This document shows, piece after piece, positions 54,260-63,482 of a stretch of 64,000 bases of DNA. This DNA is from Scleromatobacter sp964418745. GTDB taxonomy: Bacteria > Pseudomonadota > Gammaproteobacteria > Burkholderiales > Burkholderiaceae_C. The notes beneath the pieces were generated by a model. That model did not search any database. It worked only from the letters and a program-made list of their open reading frames with translations, and had not been told where the DNA came from. Within the stretch, counting starts at the first letter, position 1. Each line of letters starts with the position of its first letter. Made by a program: the position numbers and the translations under genes. The stretch lies in the NCBI GenBank assembly GCA_964418745.1, contig CAYQMX010000004.1, forward strand, positions 62,001 to 126,000. Direction: 5' to 3'.

Positions 54260-55729
54260 ATGACGACTTCGCTTCGCCGTCGGGCGCCCTTGCTGGCGCT
54301 CGCCTGTTTCACGCCTTTGGCCGCCAGCGCCTCCACGGCCTGCGACCACCTGCTGCGTCACTTCGGCTCGGCGCTCGCCGACGCCACCTGCGTCGACAGC
54401 GCCGACCTCACCACCACCAATCCCGACACCACGCCGGCCAACAATTCCATCGCCGGCCTGCCACCGTTCGCGTTCACGCCGCAGACCGACCGCGCGACGA
54501 TCTCGCCCAGCGCCGCCAAGCGGGCGCCGATCACCAAGGTCGTGCCCGGGCTGCAGTTGCAGGGCCGCATCGCGTCCGACCCGACCGGCCAGGCGCGCTT
54601 CCTCCTGCGCCTGCCCAAGGACTGGAACGGCCGCCTCGTGGTGGCCGGCGCCTCGGGCACGCGCAGCGAGTTCAACGGCGACTTCTCCTGGAGCGACTAC
54701 GTCGTCCAGAAGGGCTACGCCTACGCGTCGCAGAACAAGGGCGTGCTGAACCTGACGTTGTCGACCGCGGCCGATCCGCTGGGCTGCCGGCTGAACCCGG
54801 TGTCGGCCACCTACGTCAACTTCTACGACAACGGCGCCAGCCAGCCGTTCTCGCGCTGGGCCGAGTACATGGTGAAGGCCGGCCACCTGGCCCGCCAGGG
54901 CGTGGCCGCCAACTACGGCCGGCCGCCGCGCTTCGTCTACGCCGTGGGCACCTCCAACGGCGGCTACCAGGTGCGGCGCGCGATCGAGACCGCGCCCGAG
55001 CTGTTCGACGGCGGCGTCGACTGGGAAGGCACCTTCGTCGACGCGCACGCGCCCAACATCCTCACCGACCTGCCGCCCGCGCTGCTGAACTACGGCGACT
55101 ACGCGGCCGGCGGCCTCGATGCCGGCAGCACCGCGGCGAAGAACATCCGCGCGGCCGGCTACCCGCCCGACATCGTCGCCAGCCCCACGTCCTCGCTGTG
55201 GACCAGCTACTGGGCGCAGTTCTGGGAGGTCACGCAGTGCCAGTGGCAGAAGCGCCTGGACGCGTCGTACGACACCTACGGCGCCGGCCCCGGCACCTAC
55301 AACTACGTGGCGCGCCTGTCGGCCTCGGACGTCGGCGCGCAGGTGGCCTCGTTTGCCACCACCGGCCGCATCCAGCGTCCGCTGGTGACCGTGGCCGGCA
55401 CGATGGACGCGCTGCTGCCTATCGACCACCATGCGCGCGCCTACGCCCGCAAGGTGGCCGCGGCCCAGGCCGACAGCCCGCGCCACGACGAGCGCGACGC
55501 GCCGTATCGCCTCTACGAGGTGCAGAACGGCAACCACATCGAGACCTACCAGGACACCTTCCCGCAACTGGCGCTGATCGAGCCGCACGCGCACGCCGCG
55601 TTCGACCTGCTGGTGGCCCACGTCGAGACGCACGCATCGCTGCCCGCCAGCCAGTGCGTGCCCAAGGGCGGGGCGATCGCGGCGGATCCGGCGCAGCCGG
55701 GGCACTGCACGGCGCTCCTGGCGCCCTGA
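54260..55729 (+). CDS. Secreted tannase/feruloyl-esterase-like alpha/beta hydrolase
   Basis: A 489-residue exported protein with a signal peptide (LLALACFTPLAASAS, cleaved near residue 24). The nucleophile elbow is GTSNGG near residue 235, with HIETYQDTF near the end for the catalytic His and MDALLPIDHHARAY for the acid region. The overall layout resembles the tannase/feruloyl esterase and 3-hydroxybutyrate-oligomer hydrolase group. Tannases usually have extra cysteines; several Cys pairs are seen here (TACDH, TCVD, LGCR, QCQW, QCVPK, HCTAL). AGGAG lies eight bases before the ATG. The ester cleaved is unknown. Confidence 0.75.
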   Translation: MTTSLRRRAPLLALACFTPLAASASTACDHLLRHFGSALADATCVDSADLTTTNPDTTPANNSIAGLPPFAFTPQTDRATISPSAAKRAPITKVVPGLQLQGRIASDPTGQARFLLRLPKDWNGRLVVAGASGTRSEFNGDFSWSDYVVQKGYAYASQNKGVLNLTLSTAADPLGCRLNPVSATYVNFYDNGASQPFSRWAEYMVKAGHLARQGVAANYGRPPRFVYAVGTSNGGYQVRRAIETAPELFDGGVDWEGTFVDAHAPNILTDLPPALLNYGDYAAGGLDAGSTAAKNIRAAGYPPDIVASPTSSLWTSYWAQFWEVTQCQWQKRLDASYDTYGAGPGTYNYVARLSASDVGAQVASFATTGRIQRPLVTVAGTMDALLPIDHHARAYARKVAAAQADSPRHDERDAPYRLYEVQNGNHIETYQDTFPQLALIEPHAHAAFDLLVAHVETHASLPASQCVPKGGAIAADPAQPGHCTALLAP

Positions 55730-55734
55730 ACACG

Positions 55735-55756
55735 GGCCGCCGCGGGCGGCCTTGTT
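55735..55756 (+). terminator. Hairpin terminator after the tannase-like gene
   Basis: GGCCGCC (55735-55741), loop GCG, GGCGGCC (55745-55751), followed by TTGTT. It starts five bases after the esterase stop. The stem is strong and the short T-run is the usual mark of intrinsic termination. Confidence 0.5.
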
Positions 55757-55842
55757 CGCGGTCGTGCCGGTGCCGGTGCCGTGCCGGCGGCCTGGCGCGC
55801 GCGCCGGTCGCTGTTCAACCGATCAGGCGCGCGTCGGGCGGC

Positions 55843-56274
55843 CTACTTGCGCAGCCGCCGGATCCACTTGTCCAGCAAGTCGCGGCTGTCCTCCGGCAAC
55901 GTCACCCACATGCCGCCGCAGCACAGGTCGCGGCCCTGCACGACGACGTAGGTGGTCTTGATCGTCCCGGTCACGGGGTTGACCTTGCCGGGCTCGTGCA
56001 GGCCAGGGACGCCCATCGCGAAGTTGAGCACCGTGCTGGGCGGGATGTGGTGGTCGGTGAGCAGGCCCACGCCGCTCTCGGACAGGTCGCGTACCCGCAG
56101 CTCGACCACCTTGCCGTTGGGCAGCTGCACGCGCGCCGGCCACGACACCTTGACGCGCTGTTCCCGGCGCGCCTCGGCGGCCGACGCCGAGGGCGCGGGC
56201 TGCACCGGCAGGACCGGCGACGCCGGGGCGGGCGCGTCGAAGAGGGCGTCGACGTCTTCGGGGGGAGTCGTCAT
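55843..56274 (-). CDS. PilZ-domain protein
   Basis: A 143-residue protein with a Pro/Ala-rich N-terminus and a PilZ domain (about residues 37-140). The cyclic-di-GMP-binding motif RxxxR is present as RREQR near residue 36 and the D/NxSxxG motif as DLSESGVG near residue 63. It should bind cyclic-di-GMP, made by enzymes such as the diguanylate cyclases of this window, and act as a receptor on motility, secretion or exopolysaccharide. It is transcribed after the ABC exporter on the same strand, only 17 bases from its stop, so the two may form an operon. Confidence 0.88.
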   Translation of the reverse strand: MTTPPEDVDALFDAPAPASPVLPVQPAPSASAAEARREQRVKVSWPARVQLPNGKVVELRVRDLSESGVGLLTDHHIPPSTVLNFAMGVPGLHEPGKVNPVTGTIKTTYVVVQGRDLCCGGMWVTLPEDSRDLLDKWIRRLRK

Positions 56275-56291
56275 GGCGGGCGGGGTTTCGA

Positions 56292-58160
56292 TCAGGCAGC
56301 TTCTCGGGATTCGGCCGTCTCGGCGGAGGGATCGAGCGGGTCGGTGTGGAACTGCATTCTGGCAAGTTTCGCGTAGAGACCGTTACGCAGCATCAATTCC
56401 TGATGGTTTCCCTCCTCGACGATGCGGCCCTGGTCCATCACGATGATGCGGTCCGCCTTCTGGACGGTGGCCAGGCGGTGGGCGATGACCAGCGTGGTGC
56501 GGTCGGCCATCGCCGCCTCGAGCGCGGCCTGCACCATGCGTTCGCTCTCGGCGTCGAGCGCGCTGGTGGCCTCGTCGAGCAGCAGCAGGGGCGGGTTCTT
56601 CAGCATCGCCCGCGCGATCGCGATGCGCTGGCGCTGGCCGCCCGACAGGCGCACGCCGCGTTCGCCCAGGAAGGTCTGATAGCCCTCGGGCAGGCGCAGG
56701 ATGAACTCGTCGGCGAAGGCCGCGCGCGCCGCGGCGATCACCTCGGCATCGGTGGCGTCGGGCCGGCCGTAGCGGATGTTCTCCATCGCGTTGGCCGAGA
56801 ACACCGTCGAATCCTGCGGCACGATGCCGATGCGCGCCCGCAGCTCGGCCAGCGACGTCGCGCGCACGTCGACGCCGTCGACCAGCACCGCGCCGGCGCC
56901 GGTGTCGTAGAAGCGCAGCAGCAGCTGGAACACGGTGCTCTTGCCGGCGCCGCTGGGGCCCACCAGCGCCACCGTCTCGCCCGGGTTCACGCGCAGCGAG
57001 AAGTCGGCCAGCGCGGCGTGCTTGGGGCGCGACGGGTAGTTGAACTGCACGTGGCGCAGCTCGACGTTCGATCCCGCACGGGTGGGCGGCAGCCCCTGCG
57101 GCGCGACGGGGTCGTGCACCGGCGAGACCGCGGACAGCAGCTCCATCAGCCGCTCGGTGGCGCCGGCGGCGCGCAGCAGGTCGCCGTAGACCTCGGACAG
57201 CACCGCCACGCTGCTGACCAGCAGGATCACGTAGACCACTGTCTCGCCCAGGTGGCCGGCCGAGATGCGGCCGTCGACCACCGCCTGCGTGCCCTGGTAC
57301 AGGCCCCACAGCAGCGCGCCGAACGTGGCGCTGATGATGAAGGCCACGAGGATGGAGCGCACCAGCGTGCGCTTCTTCGCGGTGTCGAACGCGTTCTCGG
57401 TGGAGACCTCGAAGCGCGCCGCCTCGCGGTCTTCCTGCGTGTAGCTCTGCACCACCGGGATCGCGTTGAGTACCTCGGCGGCGATGGCGCTGGAGTCGGC
57501 CACGCGATCCTGGCTCGCGCGGCTCAGCTTGCGCACCCGGCGCCCGAACACCATCGACGGCGCCACCACCAGCAGCAGGATGCCCAGCACCTGGGTCATC
57601 ACGTAGGGGTTGGTGACGATCAGCATCACCATCGCGCCGATGCCCATCACGGCGTTGCGCAGGCCCATCGACAGGCTGGAGCCGACCACCTGCTGCACCA
57701 GCGTGGTGTCGGTGGTCAGGCGCGACAGCACCTCGCCGGTGGCGTTCGTCTCGAAGAAGGCCGGGCTCTGGCGCACCACGTGGCGGTAGACGGCGCTGCG
57801 CAGGTCCGCGGTCACGCGCTCGCCCAGCCACGTCACCGAATAGAAGCGCAGGGCCGAGAACACGCCGAGCGCGACGCCCACCCCGAACAGCTCGAGGAAG
57901 TGCTCGCGCAAGGCGACCAGGCGCGCGCCGTTGGCCGCGGCCGAATTGCCGCCGGCGGCCAGCGCGGCGGCGCCCGACATGCCCATGCTGCCGTCGATCA
58001 GCTTGCGCAGGGCCACCGGGAACGCCAGCGTCGTGACGGCGGCGGCGATGAGGAAGAGGATGGCAGCGGCGATGCGCCCGCGGTACGGCCGCAGGAAGGG
58101 CAGCAGGCCGGACAGGGAACGCGGGGACGCCGCCTTGGCGCGATCGGATGTGGTGGTCAT
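56292..58160 (-). CDS. ABC exporter with fused membrane and ATPase domains (MsbA-like)
   Basis: A 622-residue half-transporter: six transmembrane helices in residues 1-330 (LLPFLRPYRGRIAAAILFLI at the start), then an ATPase with Walker A GPSGAGKST (near residue 411), signature LSGGQRQRIAIARAM, Walker B LLLLDEATSALD and switch AHRLATV. This is the homodimeric type IV exporter class that includes MsbA and drug or lipid exporters; the closest functional guess is lipid or drug export. It diverges from the MarR gene. The GGGTATACCC palindrome (58215-58224) in the promoter region may bind a regulator. The PilZ gene follows immediately. Confidence 0.93.
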   Translation of the reverse strand: MTTTSDRAKAASPRSLSGLLPFLRPYRGRIAAAILFLIAAAVTTLAFPVALRKLIDGSMGMSGAAALAAGGNSAAANGARLVALREHFLELFGVGVALGVFSALRFYSVTWLGERVTADLRSAVYRHVVRQSPAFFETNATGEVLSRLTTDTTLVQQVVGSSLSMGLRNAVMGIGAMVMLIVTNPYVMTQVLGILLLVVAPSMVFGRRVRKLSRASQDRVADSSAIAAEVLNAIPVVQSYTQEDREAARFEVSTENAFDTAKKRTLVRSILVAFIISATFGALLWGLYQGTQAVVDGRISAGHLGETVVYVILLVSSVAVLSEVYGDLLRAAGATERLMELLSAVSPVHDPVAPQGLPPTRAGSNVELRHVQFNYPSRPKHAALADFSLRVNPGETVALVGPSGAGKSTVFQLLLRFYDTGAGAVLVDGVDVRATSLAELRARIGIVPQDSTVFSANAMENIRYGRPDATDAEVIAAARAAFADEFILRLPEGYQTFLGERGVRLSGGQRQRIAIARAMLKNPPLLLLDEATSALDAESERMVQAALEAAMADRTTLVIAHRLATVQKADRIIVMDQGRIVEEGNHQELMLRNGLYAKLARMQFHTDPLDPSAETAESREAA

Positions 58161-58291
58161 GGAGTCCCAGTCTACGGGTTGCGTGTGTCCGACGGCTTGA
58201 CGGGGCGACACAAAGGGTATACCCCCACAAAATAAAAGCCTATTCAATCATTGCCGACGCATTGACTGCCTAAGCAAGTATATTCGCGGCC
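58161..58291. promoter_or_regulatory. Divergent promoter region of the ABC exporter and the MarR-emr operon
   Basis: This 131-base gap contains the perfect palindrome GGGTATACCC (58215-58224), an AT-rich segment (58225-58250), and TTGACTGCCTAAGCAA (58262-58277), an imperfect TTG..CAA dyad of a kind MarR proteins bind. TATATT (58279-58284) ends only 7 bases before the MarR ATG, so if it is a -10 box the MarR transcript would be nearly leaderless. Confidence 0.45.
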
Positions 58292-58804
58292 ATGTCTTCC
58301 AACAACGACTCCCACCCGCGGGCCGACTTCTACTCCGCTGAGCGCTTTGCCCAGGAGGAGAGCGTCGGTGCCGTGCTCAAGGGCGTCATCGGTTCCATCA
58401 CCACGCAGGTCGACCGGCGCCTCGTCGACCATGACCTGACGCACGCGCAGTGGGTGCCGCTGTTCAAGCTGGCCCACGGCGAATGCGGCACCGTGGCCGA
58501 GCTGGCCCGCACCCTGCAGAGCGACCCGGGTGCGATGACCCGCGCGCTCGACCGCCTGGAGGCCAAGGGCCTGGTGGCCCGCGTGCGCTCCAGCGAGGAC
58601 CGGCGCGTGGTGAACCTGGAACTGACCGACGCCGGCCGCGAGGTGGCGGCCGTCGTTCCCGCCGTGCTGGCCGAGGTGCTCAACCTGCACCTGGCCGGCT
58701 TCTCCCGAGAAGAGTGGCGCGAGCTCCTGGGCATGCTCAAGCGCATGCGCGCCAATGGCGAAGCCCTGCGCGCCGCCGCCCCCCATTCAGCGACCCCCGA
58801 CTGA
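58292..58804 (+). CDS. MarR-family transcriptional regulator
   Basis: A 170-residue MarR winged-helix protein: an N-terminal helix (VLKGVIGSITTQVDRRLVDHDLT) for dimerisation, the helix-turn-helix AHGECGTVAELARTLQSDPGAMTRALDRLEAKGLVAR near residues 65-100, and the wing SSEDRRVVNLELTDAGREVAA. It should repress the downstream efflux genes until a phenolic or drug ligand binds. It is the first gene of the marR-nodT-emrA-emrB cluster, only 9 bases before the outer membrane factor, and diverges from the ABC exporter, which it may also control. Confidence 0.92.
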   Translation: MSSNNDSHPRADFYSAERFAQEESVGAVLKGVIGSITTQVDRRLVDHDLTHAQWVPLFKLAHGECGTVAELARTLQSDPGAMTRALDRLEAKGLVARVRSSEDRRVVNLELTDAGREVAAVVPAVLAEVLNLHLAGFSREEWRELLGMLKRMRANGEALRAAAPHSATPD

Positions 58805-58813
58805 AAGAATTCC

Positions 58814-60439
58814 ATGTCCTGCGTCCATCCACAGCAAGATTGCCCGCGCCGCGCCGGCGCGGCCCCGAAGACCGGCGAGCCGGCGCCCGCGCCGCGCACG
58901 CTGCGCCAGCGCGCGCAGCGCGGCGTCGAGCTCGACATGCCGCGCGTGCTGTCCGCCAGCACGTTCGCGCTGGCCGTCGCCTCGGCCGCGGTGCTGATGC
59001 TGGCCGGCTGCGCCTCGCCGGGCCCCCAGTCCGCGCCGGTCGCCGCCCGCACGGCCGAATCGGTGGGCCTGTCGCCCGCGCAGCAGACCACCGCCGTCGA
59101 GGCCCAGTGGTGGCACCAGTTCGGCGATGCGCAGCTCGACGCGCTGGTGGCCAAGGCGCTGGACGGCTCGCCCAGCCTGGGCGCCGCGGCCGCGCGCCTC
59201 GCGCGCGCGCAGGCCGTCGTCGACGCCACCCGCGGCGCCGAGGCGCCCCAGGTCGGCTTCGACGCGTCGGTCAAGCGCGAGCTGCTGTCGCGCAATGGCC
59301 TGTTCCCGCCCCCGTACGGCGGCATGATCTTCAACCAGTCCAACGCACAGCTGGGCCTGAAGTGGGACGCCGACCTGTTCGGCCGCCAGAAGGCCGACCT
59401 CGAGGCGGCCCTCGGCAGCGCGCGCGCGGCCCGGGCCGACGCGGACGTCGCGGCGCAGCAGATCGCCACCCAGGTCGTGCGCAGCTATTTCGCACTGGCG
59501 CGCCTGGAAAGCCAGCGCGCCGTCGCCCAGCGCACCTACGACCAGCGCAAGCAGATGCTGTCGCTGATCAGCCAGCGCGTGCAGGCCGGGCTGGACACCG
59601 TCGTCGAGCAGAAGCAGGGCGAGGGCGCGCTGCCCGACACGCTGGCGCAGATCGAGTCCCTCGACGAACAGATCGACCTGGCGCGCCACCTGCTGGCGGC
59701 GCTCACCGCGCAACCGATGCAGGCGTTGGCCACGCTGGCGCCGACCCTGGAACAGCTGCACGTCTCGCCGCAACCGCCGGTGCTGGGCGTCGACCTGATC
59801 GCCCGCCGGCCCGACGTCGCCGCCGCGATCGCGCGCGTGGAGGCCGCCAACCAGCAGGTGGCCTCGCAGCGCACCCAGTTCTACCCGGACATCAACTTCT
59901 CGGCCGGCTTCGGGCTCGACTCGATCAGCCTGCAGCATTTCCTCGAGCTGCCCAGCAAGGCCTGGTCGTTCGGGCCGGCGCTGCACCTGCCCATCTTCGA
60001 GGGCGGCCAGCTGCGCGCCCAGCTCAAGGGCAAGTCCGCCGACCGCGACGCCGCGATCCAGGCCTACAACCAGCAGGTGATCGACGCCGTGCGCGAGGCG
60101 GCCGACGCCGCCACGTCCGCGGCCTCGATCGGCCGCCAGCTGGCCCTGCAGCGCCAGGCCCTCGAAGCGTCGACGGCCAGCTACGACTTCTCGCAGAAGC
60201 GCTACGGCCAGGGCCTGGGCAACGCGCTGGTCGTGCTCAACGCCGAGACGCAGATGCTCGCCGAACGCCGCCTCGAGGTCGACCTCCAGTACCGCGCGCT
60301 CGACGTGCAGGCCCAGCTGATGAAGGCCCTCGGCGGCGGCTGGACGGCCGGCACCGCCACGACCCCGCCCGCCGCCGCGGCCTCGACGCCCCGGGGCGCG
60401 ACCGCGACCGCCCGCAACGACAACCTCACGCCCGCCTGA
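58814..60439 (+). CDS. Efflux outer membrane factor, NodT family lipoprotein
   Basis: A 541-residue TolC-like lipoprotein. The lipobox is VLMLAGC (near residue 68), followed by ASPGP; two outer-membrane-efflux repeats follow, including VQAGLDTVVEQKQGEGALPDT, LIARRPDVAAAIARVEAANQQ, and the C-terminal AQLMKALGGGW. It completes a tripartite Emr-type pump with the EmrA adaptor and EmrB transporter genes just downstream. A long leader precedes the lipoprotein signal if the ATG at 58814 is used; ATG 58937 (MPRVLSASTFALAV) gives a conventional signal peptide and is likely correct. Confidence 0.9.
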   Translation: MSCVHPQQDCPRRAGAAPKTGEPAPAPRTLRQRAQRGVELDMPRVLSASTFALAVASAAVLMLAGCASPGPQSAPVAARTAESVGLSPAQQTTAVEAQWWHQFGDAQLDALVAKALDGSPSLGAAAARLARAQAVVDATRGAEAPQVGFDASVKRELLSRNGLFPPPYGGMIFNQSNAQLGLKWDADLFGRQKADLEAALGSARAARADADVAAQQIATQVVRSYFALARLESQRAVAQRTYDQRKQMLSLISQRVQAGLDTVVEQKQGEGALPDTLAQIESLDEQIDLARHLLAALTAQPMQALATLAPTLEQLHVSPQPPVLGVDLIARRPDVAAAIARVEAANQQVASQRTQFYPDINFSAGFGLDSISLQHFLELPSKAWSFGPALHLPIFEGGQLRAQLKGKSADRDAAIQAYNQQVIDAVREAADAATSAASIGRQLALQRQALEASTASYDFSQKRYGQGLGNALVVLNAETQMLAERRLEVDLQYRALDVQAQLMKALGGGWTAGTATTPPAAAASTPRGATATARNDNLTPA

Positions 60440-60445
60440 ACGATC

Positions 60446-61804
60446 ATGAACGCACCTGCCACCAACACCCCCGCTCCCGTGACCGCCGCGCCGGCCGGCA
60501 ACCCCGCGCGCCGCACCGCGCTGACCGCCATCGCCGTCGCGGTGCTGGTGATCGGCGGCGGCTACGGCATCTACTACTGGATGACCGGCCGCCACTCCGA
60601 ATCCACCGACAACGCCTACGTGCAGGCCAACGTGGTGCAGATCACCGCGCAGGCCGGCGGCACCGTCACGGCCATCCAGGCCGACGACACCGACTACGTC
60701 AAGGCCGGCCAGCTGCTGGTCAAGCTCGACCCGGCCGACTCGCGCGTCGCGCTGGACCAGGCCGAGGCCGCGCTGGCGGCCACGGTGCGCGAGACGCGCA
60801 TCCTGTTCGCCAACAACTCCACGCTGCAGGCGCAGATCGACGCCCGCTCGGCCGACGCCACGCGCGCCGCCGCCGACCTCGCGCGCGCCCAGGACGACGT
60901 CAACCGCCGCGCCCCGCTGGTGGCCAGCGGCGCCGTCGGCAAGGAAGAGTACGAACACGCCACGCAGCAGCTGGCCTCGTACAAGAGCGCCTACACCGCC
61001 GCGAAGTCGGCACTGGACGCCGCCCGCGAACAGCTGAACTCGAACCAGGCGCAGACCGAGGGCACCAGCGTCGCCGACCATCCGAACGTGCAGCGCGCCG
61101 CCGCCAAGGTGCGCGAGGCCTGGCTGGCGGTGCAGCGCGCCGACATCCCGGCGCCGGTCAGCGGCACCGTGGCCCGCCGCAGCGTGCAGGTGGGCCAGCG
61201 CGTGGCCGCCGGCGTGCCGCTGATGTCGGTGGTCACGCTCGACAACGCGTGGGTCGACGCCAATTTCAAGGAAGGCCAGCTCGAGCGCCTGCGCATCGGC
61301 CAGCCGGCCACGCTGGAGGCCGACGTCTACGGCAAGCACGTGGTCTTCCACGGCAAGGTCGAGGGCCTGGGTGCCGGCACCGGCGCGGCGTTCTCTCTGC
61401 TGCCGGCGCAGAACGCCACCGGCAACTGGATCAAGGTCGTGCAGCGCGTGCCGGTGCGCATCTCCCTCGACCCGAAGGAGATCGCCCAGAACCCGCTGCG
61501 CGTGGGCCTGTCGATGAACGTGACGGTCAACGTCGCCGACGAGGGCGGCCGCACCGTGGCCGACACGCCGCGCACGCAGGCCCAGGGCGCGGTCGCGTCG
61601 ACCAAGGTGTTCGATTCGCTGCAGCACGACGCCGACGCCGAGGTGGCGCGCATCGTGGCGGCCAACGGCGGCGGCCGCGCCAAGGCCCCCCCTGCGGCGG
61701 TGCCGGTGGCCGCGGCGGTGTCCGCGCCCGTCGCGGCGGCCCGGGCCGGCGACGACAAGGTCGCCGTCGTGGCGACCCGGCATCACCACCACAAGCAATC
61801 CTGA
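60446..61804 (+). CDS. emrA: EmrA-like efflux adaptor (HlyD family)
   Basis: A 452-residue membrane fusion protein: one anchor helix near residues 27-46 (TAIAVAVLVIGGGYGIYYW), then STDNAYVQANVVQITAQAGG, the standard lipoyl start of EmrA, a long coiled-coil hairpin (about residues 105-225), and PAPVSGTVARRSVQVGQRVAAGV with DNAWVDANFKEGQL for the second lipoyl and barrel domains. It connects the EmrB transporter to the outer membrane channel. The C-terminus is extended by an Ala/Val-rich stretch ending in a His-run (RHHHHKQS), unusual for the family. It follows the NodT gene by 6 bases. Confidence 0.93.
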   Translation: MNAPATNTPAPVTAAPAGNPARRTALTAIAVAVLVIGGGYGIYYWMTGRHSESTDNAYVQANVVQITAQAGGTVTAIQADDTDYVKAGQLLVKLDPADSRVALDQAEAALAATVRETRILFANNSTLQAQIDARSADATRAAADLARAQDDVNRRAPLVASGAVGKEEYEHATQQLASYKSAYTAAKSALDAAREQLNSNQAQTEGTSVADHPNVQRAAAKVREAWLAVQRADIPAPVSGTVARRSVQVGQRVAAGVPLMSVVTLDNAWVDANFKEGQLERLRIGQPATLEADVYGKHVVFHGKVEGLGAGTGAAFSLLPAQNATGNWIKVVQRVPVRISLDPKEIAQNPLRVGLSMNVTVNVADEGGRTVADTPRTQAQGAVASTKVFDSLQHDADAEVARIVAANGGGRAKAPPAAVPVAAAVSAPVAAARAGDDKVAVVATRHHHHKQS

Positions 61805-61812
61805 TCGTGCCC

Positions 61813-61844
61813 GGCCGCCCGCGGGCGGCCGCAACGCGCGTTGC
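61813..61844. repeat. Two abutting perfect palindromes between emrA and emrB
   Basis: GGCCGCCCGCGGGCGGCC (61813-61830, 18 bases) is followed without a gap by GCAACGCGCGTTGC (61831-61844, 14 bases). Both are perfect palindromes and fill most of the 60-base gap between the two genes. They may form stems in the mRNA that lower or protect the distal message. The emrB ribosome site (GGAG) lies just downstream. Confidence 0.75.
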
Positions 61845-61864
61845 GCAGGACGGAGAAAACGTCA

Positions 61865-63436
61865 ATGGCTTCCCCCGCAGCGGCGGCTCGTCCGCTGACG
61901 CCCCTGAAGGGCAGCGCGCTCGTCATGGGCACGCTGTCGCTCTCGCTGGCGACCTTCATGAACGTGCTCGACTCGTCGATCGCCAACGTCTCGTTGCCGT
62001 CGATCTCGGGCGACCTGGGCGTCAGCATCTCGCAGGGCACCTGGGTCATCACCAGCTTCGGCGTCGCCAATGCGATCTCGGTGCCGCTGACCGGCTGGCT
62101 CACGCAGCGCTTCGGCGCGGTGCGGCTGTTCACGCTCAGCGTCATCCTGTTCGTGGTCGCCTCGGTGCTGTGCGGCCTGGCGCCGTCCATCGAGCTGCTG
62201 ATCGCGTTCCGCGTGCTGCAGGGCTTCGTCGCCGGGCCGATGATCCCGCTGTCGCAGACGCTGCTGCTGTCCACCTATCCACCCGCCAAGGCCGGCACGG
62301 CGCTGGCGCTGTGGGGGGTGACGACGCTGGTCGCGCCGGTGGCCGGGCCCTTGCTGGGCGGCTACATCACCGACAACTTCACCTGGCCGTGGATCTTCTA
62401 CATCAACATCCCGGTGGGCATCTTCGCCGCCGCGGTGACATGGAGCATCTACCGCAAGCGCGAGACGCCGATCGTCAAGCGGCCGATCGATGGCATCGGC
62501 CTGTCCATGCTGGTGCTGTGGGTGGGCGCGCTGCAGATCATGCTCGACAAGGGCAAGGAACTCGACTGGTTCCACTCCAACACGATCGTCGCGCTGGCCA
62601 TCGTCGTGGTGATCGCGCTGGCGGTGTTCATCGCCTGGGAGCTCACCGACGAGCACCCGGTGGTCGACATCCGGCTGTTCGCGCGCCGCAACTTCCTGTT
62701 CGGCGCCGGCACGCTGGCGATCGCCTACGGCCTGTTCTTCGGCAACGTGGTGCTGCTGCCGCTGTGGCTGCAGCAGTACATGGGCTACACGGCCACGGCC
62801 GCCGGCATGGCGCTGGCGCCCGTGGGGCTGCTGGCCATCCTGCTCACGCCGCTGGTGGGCAAGAACGTGTCGAAGTGGGATCCGCGCTGGATGGCCACGG
62901 GTGCCTTCATCATGTTCTCGGTGGTGCTGTGGATGCGGTCGCACTTCACGTCCGACACCGATTTCGGCAGCATCCTGATCCCGACGCTGATCCAGGGCGG
63001 CGCGATGGCGTTCTTCTTCATCCCGCTGACCACGCTCACGCTGGCCGGCCTGCCCCCCGAGCGCATCCCCGCGGCCGCCGGCCTGTCGAACTTCGTGCGG
63101 ATCATGTTCGGCGCGATGGGCACCTCGATCGCGACCACGCTGTGGGACAACCGCGCCACGCTGCACCACACGCGGCTGGTGGAGCAGATGGGACTGAACG
63201 GCAGCGCACTGGATGGCGCGACGACCGTGCTGGGCCAGGCCGGCGTGCCCGGCACGGCGGCCTACGCGGCCATCAACCGGCTGGTCGACGTGCAGGCCTT
63301 CACCACGGCGGCCGACGACATCTTCATCGGTTCGGCGGTCACCTTCCTGTTCCTGATCGTCACGATCTGGTTCACGCGGCGGCCGCCCAAGCTCGCCGGC
63401 GGCGGGCCCGCGGTGGACGCGGGCGGGGCGCACTGA
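61865..63436 (+). CDS. emrB: EmrB/QacA-type multidrug transporter (DHA2, 14-TM MFS)
   Basis: A 523-residue major facilitator with 14 transmembrane helices. Family motifs include FMNVLDSSIANVSLPSI in helix 1 (the D1 motif LD..I.NV.LP), GWLTQRFGAVRLF in loop 2-3, VLQGFVAGPMIPLSQ in helix 4, and GTALALWGVTTLVAPVAGPLLGG in helix 5 (antiporter motif C). It exports hydrophobic drugs or fatty acids with proton entry through the EmrA/NodT conduit. The ATG at 61865 follows GGAG nine bases upstream. Substrate range is unknown; EmrAB in other species handles uncouplers, nalidixic acid and similar compounds. Confidence 0.94.
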   Translation: MASPAAAARPLTPLKGSALVMGTLSLSLATFMNVLDSSIANVSLPSISGDLGVSISQGTWVITSFGVANAISVPLTGWLTQRFGAVRLFTLSVILFVVASVLCGLAPSIELLIAFRVLQGFVAGPMIPLSQTLLLSTYPPAKAGTALALWGVTTLVAPVAGPLLGGYITDNFTWPWIFYINIPVGIFAAAVTWSIYRKRETPIVKRPIDGIGLSMLVLWVGALQIMLDKGKELDWFHSNTIVALAIVVVIALAVFIAWELTDEHPVVDIRLFARRNFLFGAGTLAIAYGLFFGNVVLLPLWLQQYMGYTATAAGMALAPVGLLAILLTPLVGKNVSKWDPRWMATGAFIMFSVVLWMRSHFTSDTDFGSILIPTLIQGGAMAFFFIPLTTLTLAGLPPERIPAAAGLSNFVRIMFGAMGTSIATTLWDNRATLHHTRLVEQMGLNGSALDGATTVLGQAGVPGTAAYAAINRLVDVQAFTTAADDIFIGSAVTFLFLIVTIWFTRRPPKLAGGGPAVDAGGAH

Positions 63437-63456
63437 GCCTGCGCACCGGTCGACGC

Positions 63457-63475
63457 GGGCCGCCGGGTGCGGCCC
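63457..63475. terminator. Stem-loop between convergent emrB and the GGDEF gene
   Basis: GGGCCGC (63457-63463), loop CGGGT, GCGGCCC (63469-63475). It lies between the ends of two convergent genes and may serve both as a terminator, though the T-run is missing. Confidence 0.45.
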
Positions 63476-63482
63476 GGTGTCG

